A DNA stretch of 64,000 bases from Cornus controversa (Eukaryota; Streptophyta; Magnoliopsida; Cornales; Cornaceae), in assembly GCA_026545225.1 (NCBI GenBank), contig CM048852.1, positions 14,170,146 through 14,234,145 on the forward strand, in the 5' to 3' direction. Positions within the stretch are counted from its first letter, which is position 1; every line of letters starts with the position of its first letter. Positions 42,841 through 59,640 of the stretch are shown here, one piece after another. A program made the position numbers and the translations under genes. Under the pieces are notes generated by a model that was given only the letters and a program-made list of their open reading frames with translations, was not told the DNA's origin and made no database searches.

Positions 42841-44570
42841 TTTTTCAATCTCTCTGCGTCCGTCTTTTGGTTTTTCTTTCAAGTCCTCGACAGGTAAGTC
42901 TTCTTTCTATCCGACTCTATTGCATCGATTCAAGCTATATATTTATATTTATATATAGAAAAGTGTAGTTTGTAAATCTAACGCAGATTTCTGATGATAT
43001 CTTTTTTATTTTCGCTGCGATCTCTGTTGATCTCAACAGGTAGGATCCATGAAATATGAATTCGATCCCTATGTTGGAGTCTGTGTGTGTGTGTATATAT
43101 ATATACATGTACATCCGTATACGTTACACGTGTTTGAATCAATTGCTTGTCTTTTACAAAGATTCGTTGTTATGAACTATCTCTAGTTCGATCTGAGTTC
43201 CATTTCTTGTGTTTTACCTGTACTGGCTGAAATATAACGCTTTTGAGAAACATATGTTTAATCTAAATGGATCTGTTGAATGCATTGTTACATGATTTTT
43301 AGTTTTTAATGAGGTTTTGAGGTACGCTACTCGGATCGCATGTTGATTTTAGGGGTTTCCTTTCTATTTCTTTGTGATGATCATGCCTAAATATTACCAT
43401 TCATTTAATTTTTGTGCTTTATTAGATATTTGATATTTCTCTAGCCAGTACTTGCACAGCCCAAATAATGCCCAATGCTAGCGTTTTGTATTTGCTTGAT
43501 TTGTTGTTCTTGTTGTTGTGATCTGATCGTCATCTCATCCTTCTTGTTGTTGTCATCATCTCATCATTATTGTTCTGACCATTCTTCTTATTGTCTATAT
43601 CATCATCACGAGCATTATTTTATTTTACATTAGAGCATCATCTCTAATGTAATTTGTGGATTTAAACTACATTTCTTGCTCTAACCCAGATAACCATAAC
43701 AACAAAGTGGGTCGAAGAATGATTTGACGGTTGGCACTGATGAATAACGGAATTACCTTTCATAATATTTAAAGAATAAATTTGAGTGAAATCTCAGTGA
43801 GAATGTTATTTTGTCGTCATAGAATTATTGGAAAGCTTCCAGAATATATTGAATTCTTGGCATGAATAGGTTTTGTTTCTTTGATGACATAGTTGTGAAA
43901 TATTAATGTTCTCTCTAAGTATTTTGAAAATGTGGTTACAATGCAAATGGGGTCTAACATGCTGAATTTCACAAATTTGCAGACTGGATCATGAGGATAT
44001 ATTCCTGTTTTATTTGTATTATGTATTTTGACTGCAGGATAGTGTGTCACATACAGTCCTTAGTTTGTTCTTTTAAACGTGCCTTTTGGCATTAATGCAT
44101 CTGGGTTATCAAATAATATTGAAAGTAACATGTATAATGCTTCATATAGCAGAAAAGCATTACATGTTCAATTATTTGTTTACATGTTTCTGAAGTATTG
44201 GCATACTTCTATTTTAATCATTCCAACTATTAGCTTAGATTTAATCATGGATATATTCCAGCATGCATGGGATACCTGCACATACTGTCATAAACATAAA
44301 TTGGAAGGTGTCCTATATAATTGTGGCGTGTTCCATGATTTGTTTTTGGGGAATACTTATTATTTTGTAATGGCATCTTAATTAAATTGGTTTATTAGGA
44401 AATTTTGAATCATTTTAGAGAGTCGCCAATGTAGTTTCTTTCCCACACAGATTGGTCCATCGTGGAGGCATTACTTCCAAAACAGTCAGGGTCTGATATT
44501 TGTGGTGGATAGCAATGACAAGGATGGAGTTGTTGAGGCAAGGGATGAGCTGCATAGGATGCTGAATGAG
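42841..44570 (+). pseudogene. ARF1-type GTPase pseudogene, copy 1 (5' UTR plus exon 3 only)
   Basis: The 5' UTR-like exon ends at TCGACAG (42893) followed by GTAAGT, as in copy 2. The ATG exon and the next exon are deleted. Exon 3, 44451-44570, flanked by ACACAG and GTAC, encodes [20 protein letters not shown] and [12 protein letters not shown], the central region of ARF GTPases with the NKxD-preceding strand. Arg-Pro-Leu of the family is Gly-Pro-Ser here. No P-loop is present, so no product is expected. Confidence 0.8.
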
Positions 44571-44841
44571 GTACAAATGAACAATACTTCACATGTTTTC
44601 CTATCTTTTATTCTGCTTTTCATGCTATGAATTTTGGAGTTTGTGTTATAATACTAGGCACCTTAAGTAATGTAGAGATGGCTGTACTTTTCTTTGCAAT
44701 CTAACTGTGAATTGTTTGGTAACTGTTGCCATTGCCATCCCCCTGATATCAGTTGCTTTGACTATATTCCTTATTTCTATTGAATTGGCTTGCTTTTCTC
44801 CATATAGTATGTTCCTAGATCTTTCCTTTCATGTTACTTTT

Positions 44842-44919
44842 CTTTCATGTTACACTAGATCTTTCCTACAATTTAAATTAGGTACATTCAAGTAATAAGT
44901 AAAGAATAAAGATAAATGG
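44842..44919. repeat. Short segment duplicated at 57835-57913
   Basis: TTACACTAGATCTTTCCTAC through AAAGATAAATGG is shared. At 44919 it is fused to the segment also found at 32853, while at 57913 it is followed by a LINE tail. This marks a mosaic breakpoint. Confidence 0.7.
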
Positions 44920-45452
44920 GAAGATATAAATTGTTTACAAAGGTATAAAAATTAACTTTGAATACTCAAAATTTAAGCAAAGAGAATTTTGAAATTTTAT
45001 CAATGAATGATAAATTTTGCTTGAATTACATGTGTATTAAAAAGAACCCAAAATGGAACTATCTCTAAAAATTATGAAAAATAAGAGATAAAAATTAATC
45101 CCTAAAAGCTATTAATTTTAACATTTAAAAGAAAATATCATAAATCAAATTTAATCTAAATTAGGTGAACTATATATGTGGATGTAGAATAGATTCCATT
45201 AACTTTTCTTATTATGGTTTCAGTATAACTATTGTTTGTTTACACCACATTGCATAGGTCAACACTACAAATGGCCTCTAGCTCAATGGTATAGCTTATA
45301 CCTTCAAAAAGGAGAACAGACGTCTGAGCCTCCCGACGTGAATAATGTGTATGTGAGACCTATGCAAACCGCTAATTTTTTTCACCTCAAGAAAATTTTA
45401 CTTTGCATATGATCATACATTGCTGGAAAAATATGAGAGTTCAATTTTAATC
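44920..45452. repeat. Segment duplicated at 32853-33393 (with SINE-like unit 45266-45395)
   Basis: See the partner at 32853. The Pol III-like A box TAGCTCAATGG is at 45279-45289. After 45452 the sequence is not shared. Confidence 0.75.
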
Positions 45453-46636
45453 CGAAAACCTAATCATAATTTAAATATTCTTCTTTGAGAGATACCAGTT
45501 CAACAGATGAGCATCTACTGTATAAATAATTATTACATTATATACAAATAACCAATTTATTATTATTATTATTATTTAAAAAAAAAAGGAAAAAAAACAA
45601 AGTTTTCAACTAACCGGTGACTATGACATGGTGTTAATAAACTGCTAACAATATTTTTGCTAACAATAGTTTTCAACCTTTTACAATATTTTTGTTGCAT
45701 GCTAGACTATTATTTTTTGTCTTTGTTTTCCATAAGACTATTCATTGATTGAAATTTCGTAAGACTATCCATTTTTTGTCTTGCGGTGAACTTCATCTCT
45801 CCGCTCCCCGGTCAATCCTTGGGTCCTTTCTCGTTATTGGCAATCTTCGACGATCGGCCAAGAGTGAAATGACGATCGACCCCGGTTGAAATCTTACGAT
45901 TGACGTTCTCTCCATTTCTCTCTCTGTCTCCTTTCTCTCTCTCTCTCTTTCTTTTCTGTTAAGAGATTTTTCATTCTTTGTTTATTCATCAGTTGAACAG
46001 AGATTATTTTGTATGTTCGAGGAAGAGATTTCTCTCTCCCCCATTTTTCTCTCTCACTCGAAAGAGATTTTCTCTCGAGAATGTAGCCATTTGTTTTTTT
46101 TTTGTTTACTTAATATTCATTAAACAGTTTTCCAGAAAAGATTAACCAAACATACATTAAAGAATTAGTGTTACAAAAGTTATGCTCTCAGCATCTCACC
46201 ATGATGTGAATTTTTGATCCATAAGATGCTGACATAAAGAGATTAAATGGGGTTTTATTGGATGCTTTCTTTATGCAAGTAAAAAAAGGGCATTCAAATA
46301 AAAGTTCACATTATATTTGATAGAATCATATTCACACACTCAAATTAGAGATGTGAAACACAAAATAGAAAAAAAAGTTTAGAAGTTGGAAGTATTTTGC
46401 TGAATTTTAGAAACAAATGGATTCAAAATTTAATAATAAATACAATAGTTATTAATTTATCATTCAAGTGGCGGTATAGTTGTTAAAATTTATAGAAGTT
46501 AAGTGAGTTTTGTAAAGTTAGGTCATAAAATTTAAAAAATAAAGAATTTTAACTTTTTCAAATTCAATTGGAATACAAAAACCTTAAAAGGAAGTAGAGT
46601 TTTTATATCATTTGTAACTTGTTTTTGACACTTCTA
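45453..46636. other. No recognisable gene
   Basis: AT-rich with a TTA run near 45560 and a CT-rich tract at 45905-45950. CTCTCGAGAATGTAGCC and similar short motifs do not form a frame. Confidence 0.4.
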
Positions 46637-47453
46637 TTCAATAAATTCTCTCTTTTTACGGGAATTGAAACAAAGACGCAAAAAAAATTTATATCTATTG
46701 AATAAATGATCTCTTTTGACATTGAACAAAAATATATATATATACTACCAAAAAAATGTTATCTGTATTGAATAAAATATCTCGGTTGGATCCAAAAAAA
46801 AACTACCCAAAAAATAAGCTATCTCTTCTGCTAAGATAAAAAAAAAAAGTACCTAAAAAAATAATGATCCAAGAAAAAAATTATTTGTAAAGAAGATAAA
46901 AAAAAAATTGAAGTTTATAGTATAAAAGGGGAATTGTGGTATTATAAAATAAGGGATGATGCATGAGTGAGTTTAGAAACATTCTTGTCATTTCATTTAA
47001 AAGTAAAAGGTGTGGAGTGTAAATGTAGAAAAATAGAGTGCCAATATCGCTTCCCTTGATTTAAATTGAAAATTGGATTATTGTAGATTTAAATCTAGAA
47101 AGGCTAATTCATAAATGAATTTGAATTTCATATATATTTTTTTTGTGGACGATGGTGGTGTCGGATCTCGTAGAACACCCAATAATCCACCATCGGACTC
47201 ATGTAATCCTCCAAAGGGCATGATAGAACAAATAAATTAAGATAGAAACCTAAAGGCATACTATTAAATTATTAAAGTATAACAAACCCAATAAAAAAGA
47301 AGAGAAAACCACAACCACCCTTTGTTTTAGGGCTTGGTTTGGTTTATTTATTTGAAAACATAAATAATTACAAAATATTTTTTTTATAAACTTGGATGTA
47401 CTTGTAACTAGTTTTCCTGCTAACCAAAACAAAATTTTAAGTGATTTTTTATT

Positions 47454-48572
47454 GGGAAAATTAGATTTTGGTGACCAACCTAAACAAAATTACTCTAAAG
47501 TGACCATAAAGTCCGAAAAAGATGAATAGTTACCAAAATTGAAACTTAATTGCCGATGAGTGACCATTTGAGGTTAATTTGGTAAAAAAAAAAAACTTCA
47601 TATTTATTAAACATTTTTAAATTAATTTTTACTATTCAATATAAAAACAAGCTCATTGAATTCATTCTCCTCTCTCTCTTTCTCGTTCATCAATCTCTTT
47701 TTTTTCCTTTTTAATTTGTCAGTCTACTAATTAAAAGGATAGTATTGATATATATGTTAACAGTTAATGTTTTGATTCTTAATTAATAATATATCTATCA
47801 GCTTGCTATAAAATAAATCAACCATGCTAACTACATCTATGAACCCCTTTATAGGTATTCACTCTACTTCCGCAGAGAACTCACAAGATTCAGTTGATTG
47901 GATTGGATAAACCTTTAAAAGATCTATGGTACTTTATGTTGGAGATTTTATTCTATTAATATTTTTGTTTTTTAGTAGAATTTTTAATATGACAAAAGAA
48001 TTCTTAATGATATAAATTGTAGAAAAAACTCTCTGCAAAACAAGACCACCATGAAAAAGAAACAAAATCACTACAAGATCCAATTGTATGAGAAAAAGAT
48101 TTTAATTGTTGCCGCTCTAAATTATTGTTTCTTATTATAAAGTTGTCATTATCAAATGACAACTTCTAGCATTAGTTACAAATAAATGATAAAAATAAAA
48201 AAAATTCTCACTTTTACACATTATTTGAATCCAATTTTACAGTAAATAAGAATATAAATAATACAATATATGAAAATAAAAATAAATAATTATTAGTTAA
48301 AAGTTCTTTCTAAATATTTATTTGACAACTTGAAAGAGCGGCCTCTTATTAAGTAACTCTTGAAGTAAAATGTTTAATTGTGATTAATGTAAAGGGTAAA
48401 TTTGTCTAATTATAAATAATTTATTAGAGGAAGGATATTTATGTAATAAGTGATCGAATGGTCACTTATTAGCAATTAAGTTTCAATTTTGATGACTATT
48501 CATCTTTTTTAGACTTTATGATCCCTTTAGACTAATTTTATTTCGGATTGGTCACAAAAATCTAATTTTCCC
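47454..48572. mobile_element. TIR element (probably Mutator-like), absent from copy 1
   Basis: GGGAAAATTAGATTTTGGTG and the inverted right end GGGAAAATTAGATTTTTGTG are nearly identical. TTTTTATT (47446-47453) and TTTCTATT (48573-48580) may be an 8-9 bp target duplication with one change. Copy 1 has the uninterrupted TTTTTTATTTTAAGTAC at about 42824-42841. No coding frame inside. Confidence 0.65.
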
Positions 48573-48599
48573 TTTCTATTTTATGTACTTTTTCAATCT

Positions 48600-52370
<3,771 letters not shown>

Positions 52371-53118
52371 TGAAGAAAATAAAATAAATTCAAAAGTAAA
52401 TTATATCGAATTATTCTCGGCCATGATATAGATCATCATATGTTTGCCAAATGTTCATATTTTTAACTTGGATAGTATTGGCTTTTTATGTAAGAATCAC
52501 ATCAGCCGAATTAATTTGTAGAGAGTACTTCAGATGGGGGTACTGCATCCATCCCTTGCATTTGTTTGGCTGAATTGATGATGATAAGATGAATATGGTT
52601 TATGTTTTATTGATTGATATTTTGTTGAGCATCACATTTGGAGTTTGCTTATTAGTATGTATGTTACCAAAGTTGTTAAGGAACATGTATTGAGGCCGGG
52701 CCATTTGTTTCTTGTCCAGTCCTCCTCGTTAAAGTTAAAATTCAATTGATTATTACTATTACTATTGGTTGCTGTCCCTGTGTTGTATGGGAGAGAATTC
52801 CAGGTGTTACATTGAAGAACATTTTAGTAGAATACACTGTATGTCTCACAATAATCATGGCTCTGTTTCTTGGTTAAAAACAGAGTGAATGTTTTGATGG
52901 ATTCTGATATGGAGAAGCTTAATGATCGCCTCAAAACACTCTTTATGTATGTATATAGGTGGTGCTAAGGATGACTTGGCAGTGTATGTGTCACTTTGCC
53001 AAAACAGGAAACTACTATATAGTGTATATCTATATTGCCAAAACAGGAAATTAGTATATAGTATATCTATATAGCTATCTTGCTAAGAATCCATGACTCA
53101 GAGTATATCTGTATGGTG
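52371..53118. other. ARF 3' region and spacer; no gene
   Basis: The first part may be the former 3' UTR. A 45-bp imperfect duplication (GCCAAAACAGGAAACTA / GCCAAAACAGGAAATTA) lies at about 52995-53070. Confidence 0.4.
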
Positions 53119-54067
53119 CAGAAGCTGGATGGTGAGGATGCAAGAATTGCGGACTATTTTGATATAATTGCAGGCACGAGCACAGGTGGCCTTGTGACTG
53201 CCAGGCTAACTGCACCAAATGAAAAAAACCGCCCCTTGTTTGCCGCGAAAGATATCAATGACTTGTATCTTGAACACTGCCCTAAAATATTTCCACAAGT
53301 CAGGTAATCATATGTACTAACTAACTATGGTGTTATATGATAAATCATTTGGTTGTTAATGTTATTGAACTTTTCAAAACAGCAGCTTTCCACTTGTGTT
53401 TCAAAGATGATCAAACCACTTTCAGGACCAAAATATGATGGCAATTATCTCCATAGCTTTATTCAAGAAAAACTAGGAAACAAGCAATTACCATCTTTTC
53501 TACCTTCGAGGTTTATCCTAATAATATCTTAACTTATACGGAGTAATTTTTAGGATAAATTACACTTACTTCCCCTCCCCTCCTCTCTAATTAGGATTTA
53601 TTACACTTACCTTTCCTCTGTTTTTGTATTTAGGTGAAGAACATGCCGAGCTTGGATGCTTTGCTTTCCGATATCTGCATTGTAACTTCAGCAGCTCCAA
53701 CTTATCTTCCTGCACATTGTTTTGAAACCAAAGGACCTTGCAGGAGAAGTGAGAGAATTTAACCTTATAGATGGTGTTGGCTGCATGGAATTGAAGTCTT
53801 GGAATTGAAGAAAATTGTCCACCAATTTCAAAGCTCCAATTCCATAGAGCCTAACTAATGAAGAGGCTTTGAGAAGGTATATATATATATATATATATAT
53901 ATGAATCATCTTACAGATTTTAACATGGAGTTTGCTTTAGCCTTTTAACAATTCTAACTAAATCATGATGTTGCAGGTTCGCAAAACTACTCTGTGAAGA
54001 GAGGCAATTTCGCAACATTAAATCACCACATGGACAAGCTGCAAATTCAAAAATGATTCTTCTCTAA
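53119..54067 (+). pseudogene. Patatin-like phospholipase pseudogene
   Basis: Exon pieces in order: [20 protein letters not shown] (53121-53303; contains the GTSTGG nucleophile elbow) up to [29 protein letters not shown] (about 53408-53516); [20 protein letters not shown] (about 53640-53760), with a 1-nt shift before the [13 protein letters not shown] motif; LTNEEALRR (to about 53876); and FAKLLCEERQFRNIKSPHGQ with stop TAA at 54065-54067. Patatins are Ser-Asp lipid acyl hydrolases. The first exon with the GGGIRG oxyanion loop is missing, the DGG aspartate motif is changed, and the following region is lost. The 3' flank has AATAAA near 54182. Confidence 0.85.
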
Positions 54068-54219
54068 GACAATAGTTTCTAAGTGATGTATATATATATA
54101 TATGTATATATTTTTTTTCTGTTAGTGGGGAAAGCTATTCCTTGTGTTTTTTTTCCCCTTTATTTTTGTTTCTTCTTCTTCAATAAAGGCCCAAATCAAA
54201 TGGAATAAAATGTCTTCAA

Positions 54220-57200
54220 TGAAATACCCCCTAGAAAATTTTGTGCATGAGGTGGCCAGTCTCATACACAAAACTTGAGGGATACTAACAACTGATAGCA
54301 AACAAGCATAGAATACAATAACAAAAGGAAAAAAATTATAAATGCTGAAAGGAAAGTCTAACTGAAATGAATAATCATGTTAAATAACATTATATTATTC
54401 TGATTGATACAACTTGGAAGTCCGGTAACCCACGGACCCCTTAACCAAACAAAAAACATAAAAGTAAAACTTTATGAATTGATTTAAGTCCCTACACTAA
54501 AGTATGGTAAGGAATGGATGATTGTCAAGCTCTACGAACTCTACACGCAAATTTTTAGGTAAAAGTTGTCTGGAACTTGAAATATTAACAAAATGGGTTA
54601 AATCTACGAGCAAATTCTCTCTACTACAACCCAATCAGAGAACCGGTAAACATACCCTTTATATGATGACACTAAAGACATATAGATATAATTATACCTT
54701 TTAGTCATTAAATCTCCTATCTTAGAAGTAACTAGAACTATGTTCTGAACTAACCCATCCATTATCACAATACAGATAAAACAAATTTCTAAGTTCAAAA
54801 CATAAACAATCCTAACATGCCTTCTTCCATATATTCTACAAATGTCTTACAAAGTATTAGACAAACCTATCCTGCCTACACCAATAATCTTTTTCCAAGA
54901 CAACAAATTTATGCTTATATACAATTAAAGATAACCCACCAGCTCATAAATATATATCCCTAATTAACCCTATGACCCAAGAATAGAGCCACCCCACACC
55001 CTACACTAACACATCAGTTATCTTAATGCAAGTGCAGACTAGTTTTAAGTTTACACAAGAAATAATCGTAACACGCTCGAATATATAACGAGAAACGTTC
55101 TTACTAGATATTAGGCAATCCTGACATGCTCCAAATAAAATATAAAGATACCATATTAGGTGTCTGGCGATCTCGACACGCCTTGGCAATCCCAACATGC
55201 CAAATATAATGCATAGATACCTTATTAGGTATTAGGCGATCCCGACACGCCTTGGCAATCCCAACATGCCAAATATAATGCATATATACCTTATTAGGTA
55301 TTAGGCGATCCTGACACGCCTTGGCAATCCCAACATGCCAAATATAATATATAGATACCTTATTAGGTATGGGCAATCCTGACATGCCGGGCAATCCTTA
55401 CATGCCAAAATAAAATACATAGATACCTTATTAGGTATGAGCGATCCTGACACGCCGGGCAATCCTTACATGCCAAAATAAAATTCATAGATACCTTATT
55501 AGGTATGAGCGATCCTGACACGCCGGTCAATCCTTACATGCCAAATAAAATGTATAGATGCATTCCCAATATGAAACATAAAATAAACAAGGTGCATTAT
55601 AATTTTAATTTGCACAAACAAAGTAATTCAAATTATCCGACATGCAATTATCACCATAAGAAAAATCGTTTACAAGTAAGCTATAATCAAGTATTTAATG
55701 GGCATTTATATCCTTAAAGGAAAATACATTCAAGTAAATCAAGTAATACAATTTAACCACTTTAGAAGCAAACACCCAATCCAACCCCCAATGCACTCAA
55801 ATCTATGAGAGAGTCTAAATCGAACTCTTATCTAGGCTTCTGGGCCTATTCTACTTCTAAGAACCCTATTAAATCATTTTGGAATTTTCTGAAATTTAAA
55901 AAATATTTTCAACAAATAAAAGAAGGTGAAAAATTCAACTTTTAGACACTTTAAAAATTAATTGAACACCAAAGGAAGCTCACTTCGTGATGAAAATTTA
56001 AACCCAAGTTTATTTAACCTCCAAAAAAGTTACAGCAAAAATTTGGGAATTTTTGGAATTACAAAAGTATTTTCTAAAATTATAGAAACTGAAAAACCCA
56101 ACTTTTGGACACTTTAAAAATCAATTGAACAACAAGGAAAGATTATTTTGAGTTGAAAATTTAAAACTAAGTGTATTTAGTCTCCAGAAAGTTACAGTAA
56201 AAATTTAGAAAGTTTTGGAAATTTCTAAGTATTTTCTAAAATTAAAGAAACTGAAAAATCCAGTTTTTAGACATTTTAAAAATTAATTTGAAGACAATGG
56301 TAAATCATTTCGACATGAAATTTAAACCCCAAGCTCCTTAAGCTCCCAGGAAGTTGACATAAAATTTTGGGAATTTTTAGAATTATAAAAGTATTTTTAA
56401 AAAATGATTTTCCGAATTTTCACGTTTTTCCAAAAATTTTAAAAATTCAAAACAAATACCAAAATAATTCGGAATGGGCCCATATAGGACCCAGAGGTGG
56501 GCCCCCGTAAATGGGGCCCAAAAATACTTTTTCGGCAACGGCCTCCGCCGAAGCCGGTGGTGCGCTGCCCCACCTTTTTTTTTTCTTCTTCTTCTTTCTT
56601 ACCTGAAGCTCCACGATTTAACAATGGTGGCCGAACTTCCCTATCACTTTCCGGTCACTTCCGGGCACCGAATCGCGCATATGAATATACCATTGAACTC
56701 GTATCGATCTAAGCTACGCATTACTACCAAAATCATCCCCTCTCGCGGACTAAATCAAAAACACCCAATTTCAAGTTTCGAAAATCTAAAATTTCAAACT
56801 CAATTTCCCGTCAATCTATCCAACGGTTCACAACCAAACTTTCAAGGATTGTTCTAAGAAGTAAGATATACCTTTTAATCGGAACAAAAACGTTAAAAAA
56901 TGATGAATACAGTAAACCCAATTTCATGTTAATATATATATGTATATATATATATATACCCGCCTATACAGTCATATATACATGTATAAACATATGCCAA
57001 AATACTCTAAAACAGTACCAAAACTCCAAAATCTTCATGTTTAATTCACAGAAATATTCTTAGCATGCAAAATCATTTAGTTTCATAATTAATTGCATAC
57101 AAATTTTTAGCAACATGTCTATACAATTAATATATATATTATACATATATTCTAGCAACATGTATATACAAAAATATATATGCACACAGATTCAAAGGGG

Positions 57201-57693
57201 AAGAGAAGAGTTCGAACTTGCCTGGTGATGTTGAGCAAAAATCATTTTTTTTCTCTTTTCCTAGCGTCTACCGTGTTCTCAATTCCTATCTCTACGTAGG
57301 AATCCTGTGTGCATAGAAACTACTGAACCCTAATTCCTTCTCTCTTATTTAAAATTCCTAAATAATTAAACTAATAAATATAAAATATTTAGCTCAACTA
57401 TATATATATATATATAGCCTAGCCCAACCTAATAATAATAAAAATAATTAAAACAAGAATAAAGAAAATGCAGCCCAAACCAACATATTTTTATTTAACA
57501 GAAAAAAGCTATATTTAAAACAAATATTTAACACACAATTAAACACAATCAACACTTAGCAACAATTCAAACATCCACATTAAACATATAAAAACAGGCA
57601 TTGACAAAATTAATTAAAGTATTTAAATAATTAAAAACTCCATCAAATAAATGAAAACCCAATTTAAATATCCTCAAATTACGGGGTATTACA
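54220..57693 (-). mobile_element. Solo LTR, 3.4-kb family, copy 2
   Basis: 3,474 bp, starting TGAAATACCCCC and ending TTACGGGGTATTACA, same orientation as copy 1. The flanks TTCAA (54215-54219) and CTCAA (57694-57698) match at four of five bases. It lies about 150 bp downstream of the patatin pseudogene stop. Relative to copy 1 it has a roughly 190-bp block (about 57306-57500) absent there, and one or two fewer minisatellite units. Confidence 0.8.
55110..55560. repeat. Minisatellite in solo LTR copy 2
   Basis: About seven units, homologous to those at 35890-36440, with TACCTTATTAGGTAT and GGCAATCC motifs. Confidence 0.8.
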
Positions 57694-57913
57694 CTCAACA
57701 TAACCATTCTCTCTATTAATCTTTGTGACTATTCAATAGTAATAGTAAGGACTTCTAATTAATATTTGTGAATTAAGTACTTATTATATTGCTCCTCTTA
57801 ATTCCTATAATGAGGTTAATTGCGCTTGTTGTCATCTTTCGTGTTACACTAGATCTTTCCTACAATTTAAATTAGGTACATTCAAGTAATAAGTAAAGAA
57901 TAAAGATAAATGG

Positions 57914-58160
57914 AAAAAAAAGCTAATCTAACATACCATTAGCTTCATCATCCCACCTTCCTCTTTAGCTAATTGGCACTAGTTCATCTTCTGGTTAGCA
58001 GCTCAAGGCAGATTGTCCACTCGCGATAAATAAACATGGTGCAATGCAAGTTAACTCTCCAAATGTATGCTCCTTATGCCTTTCCGATGCTGAGAACTAC
58101 TCCCACTTCCGCTTATTTTTTGAATGCCAATTCTCCAAACCGATCTGAATTTTCATTCAA
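57914..58160 (+). pseudogene. LINE ORF2 C-terminal (zf-RVT) fragment
   Basis: FWLAAQGRLSTRDK, then after a stop and frame change HGAMQVNSPNVCSLCLSDAE and HFRLFFECQFSKPI. This is the zinc-binding zf-RVT domain at the end of plant LINE reverse transcriptases (C..C....H....C). The usual Trp after Pro-Ile is TGA. No other LINE sequence adjoins, so it is a small remnant. Confidence 0.6.
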
Positions 58161-58203
58161 CAAAACTGCCATCTTTTGGTAAGCCCTAATGAAGGCTAGC
58201 TCT

Positions 58204-58255
58204 CACTACAAGAAAACATGGTTATAGTGGCGGCTATAAAAAAGCCGCCACCTAA
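58204..58255 (+). mobile_element. CACTA (En/Spm) transposon terminus
   Basis: CACTACAAGAAAAC is the canonical CACTA end, followed by a subterminal GTGGCGGCTAT with a mirrored GCCGCCAC. No opposite TTTTCTTGTAGTG end was found in the window, so this is a truncated piece or an element whose other end decayed. Confidence 0.65.
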
Positions 58256-58523
58256 ACCTTTAGAATTCACGATGCCCCTCCCTCTGTCTCATTGTCATTA
58301 CAACTCCTTTCATTTTTCTCTCTTCTGACTAAATTAGGAAAGTTGGACCCCTCTCTCTCTCTTCCAACCACACGATTTCATTACTCTCACTCTCACATTC
58401 ACTCTCTCTCACCCTCACCTTCACTCTCATTCTCACCCGCCTCACTACAATTCATCCTAATTTTGTCTCAGACTGAAAATATAACAATCATAGATCTGCC
58501 ATTTCTGCCTTTTTCACCATTGA

Positions 58524-58555
<32 letters not shown>

Positions 58556-58726
58556 AAATTTACTTATCTCGGATGAAATTGATCGATTGTTTGAGTTTGG
58601 ATTGCCATTTCTGCTTCTCTCACTATCGATTTCTCTCTCTCTAAGATCTCCATGATTTACTTTGCTGATTACAATTGGTCGATTCTCTGAGTTTGGATTC
58701 GATCTTGCATAGAGAGAGAATTAAGA
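58256..58726. repeat. CT-rich low-complexity region
   Basis: Runs of TCACTCTC and (TC)n at 58528-58552, with two repeats of GATTTCTCTCTC/TCGATTCTCTG. It resembles 5' UTR-type sequence, but no gene follows. Confidence 0.6.
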
Positions 58727-59640
58727 GTTACTTCTTAATACAATACCGACATCACATTTATGGAAAAATCTTGTAATAGTCTTTGTTGTGTTAATTTTGT
58801 TTTTTTAGGTCTCTCAATGCTTGAATTCACAAATTGACCACATGTCTTTAATTGGGGTAATCATCATTTGCCATCTCATTTGTGAACTGCAATCTCTGTT
58901 CACTTAATTTCATTATGTAATCATGAGATTAAATCTTATAATCCATATGATGTAACTTAATCGTCTGGTTAAATGGGATTCAATATGTTGTATGAGTTCC
59001 ATGACTTTACTTTTGGCATTGTTTTGAACAAATTTGTGAACACAATACATGTTAACTTGCAAGATCATTTTGGTGTTAATTTGAAGATCTAGTGGATGAA
59101 ATTTTAAGACGTAGATTCAAGGACAGAAATTCAAAACTTTTCATATTAATTCTAGAACAAATTGAATTAATATGAAAAGTTTCCAATTATGCCTTAGAGA
59201 AAAGGAAGTTTCATATATTCCACAGAACTTGAGAAAGCCATTTTATAGTATTCCTGCTGAACCAAACTAATGGAGGGAAAGACTCTGTTCTTTTTTTTCC
59301 TAGTTAAACTCACTCCTCTATGATCCTACCTCCCCTTTCTCTGAAATTTTCATGCTGCCCAAAAGTATATTTGTATCAGGTTCCATTAAGTCGTTTTAGT
59401 TTCTAAAATGAAAATCAATTTCAATTATCAAAGTTGCAGTTAGCTTCTCATTTTCTCATGACTAAAGTAAGAAAAATCTGAGAACTAAACTTTTATTTTC
59501 TTCTCTCTTACCTATTATTTTTCAGTGTCCACACTTGGAGCAAATAAAATTTGTCCGTTGTTGTCTATATTGTCGGCATTACAGTCATTATCCAAATGGA
59601 AAATGGCTTGGTGGCATTTGCAATCATTTTTCAGTGGGAT
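58727..59640. repeat. Segment duplicated at 12.7-13.45 kb and in part at 2.25 kb
   Basis: 58727-58765 matches the region beside the plant-mobile-domain relic. 58911-59030, 59364-59485 and 59590-59630 match 12.72-13.43 kb. 59068-59285 matches 2246-2450. An inverted pair, CTTTTCATATTAATTCTAG / TTGAATTAATATGAAAAG, lies at about 59136-59180. No coding frame. Confidence 0.6.

Larger units (their letters stand above)
39723..44745. repeat. Segmental duplication, copy 1 (partner 46637-52058)
   Basis: Collinear with 46637-52058. Differences are blocks: a MULE (40412-41794) and another TIR element (41907-42788) occur only here, and the partner has its own element at 47454-48572 plus the ARF exons 1 and 2 that are missing here (jump at about 43632). 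Intron sequence around the shared ARF exon is almost identical, so duplication or conversion is recent. Confidence 0.8.
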
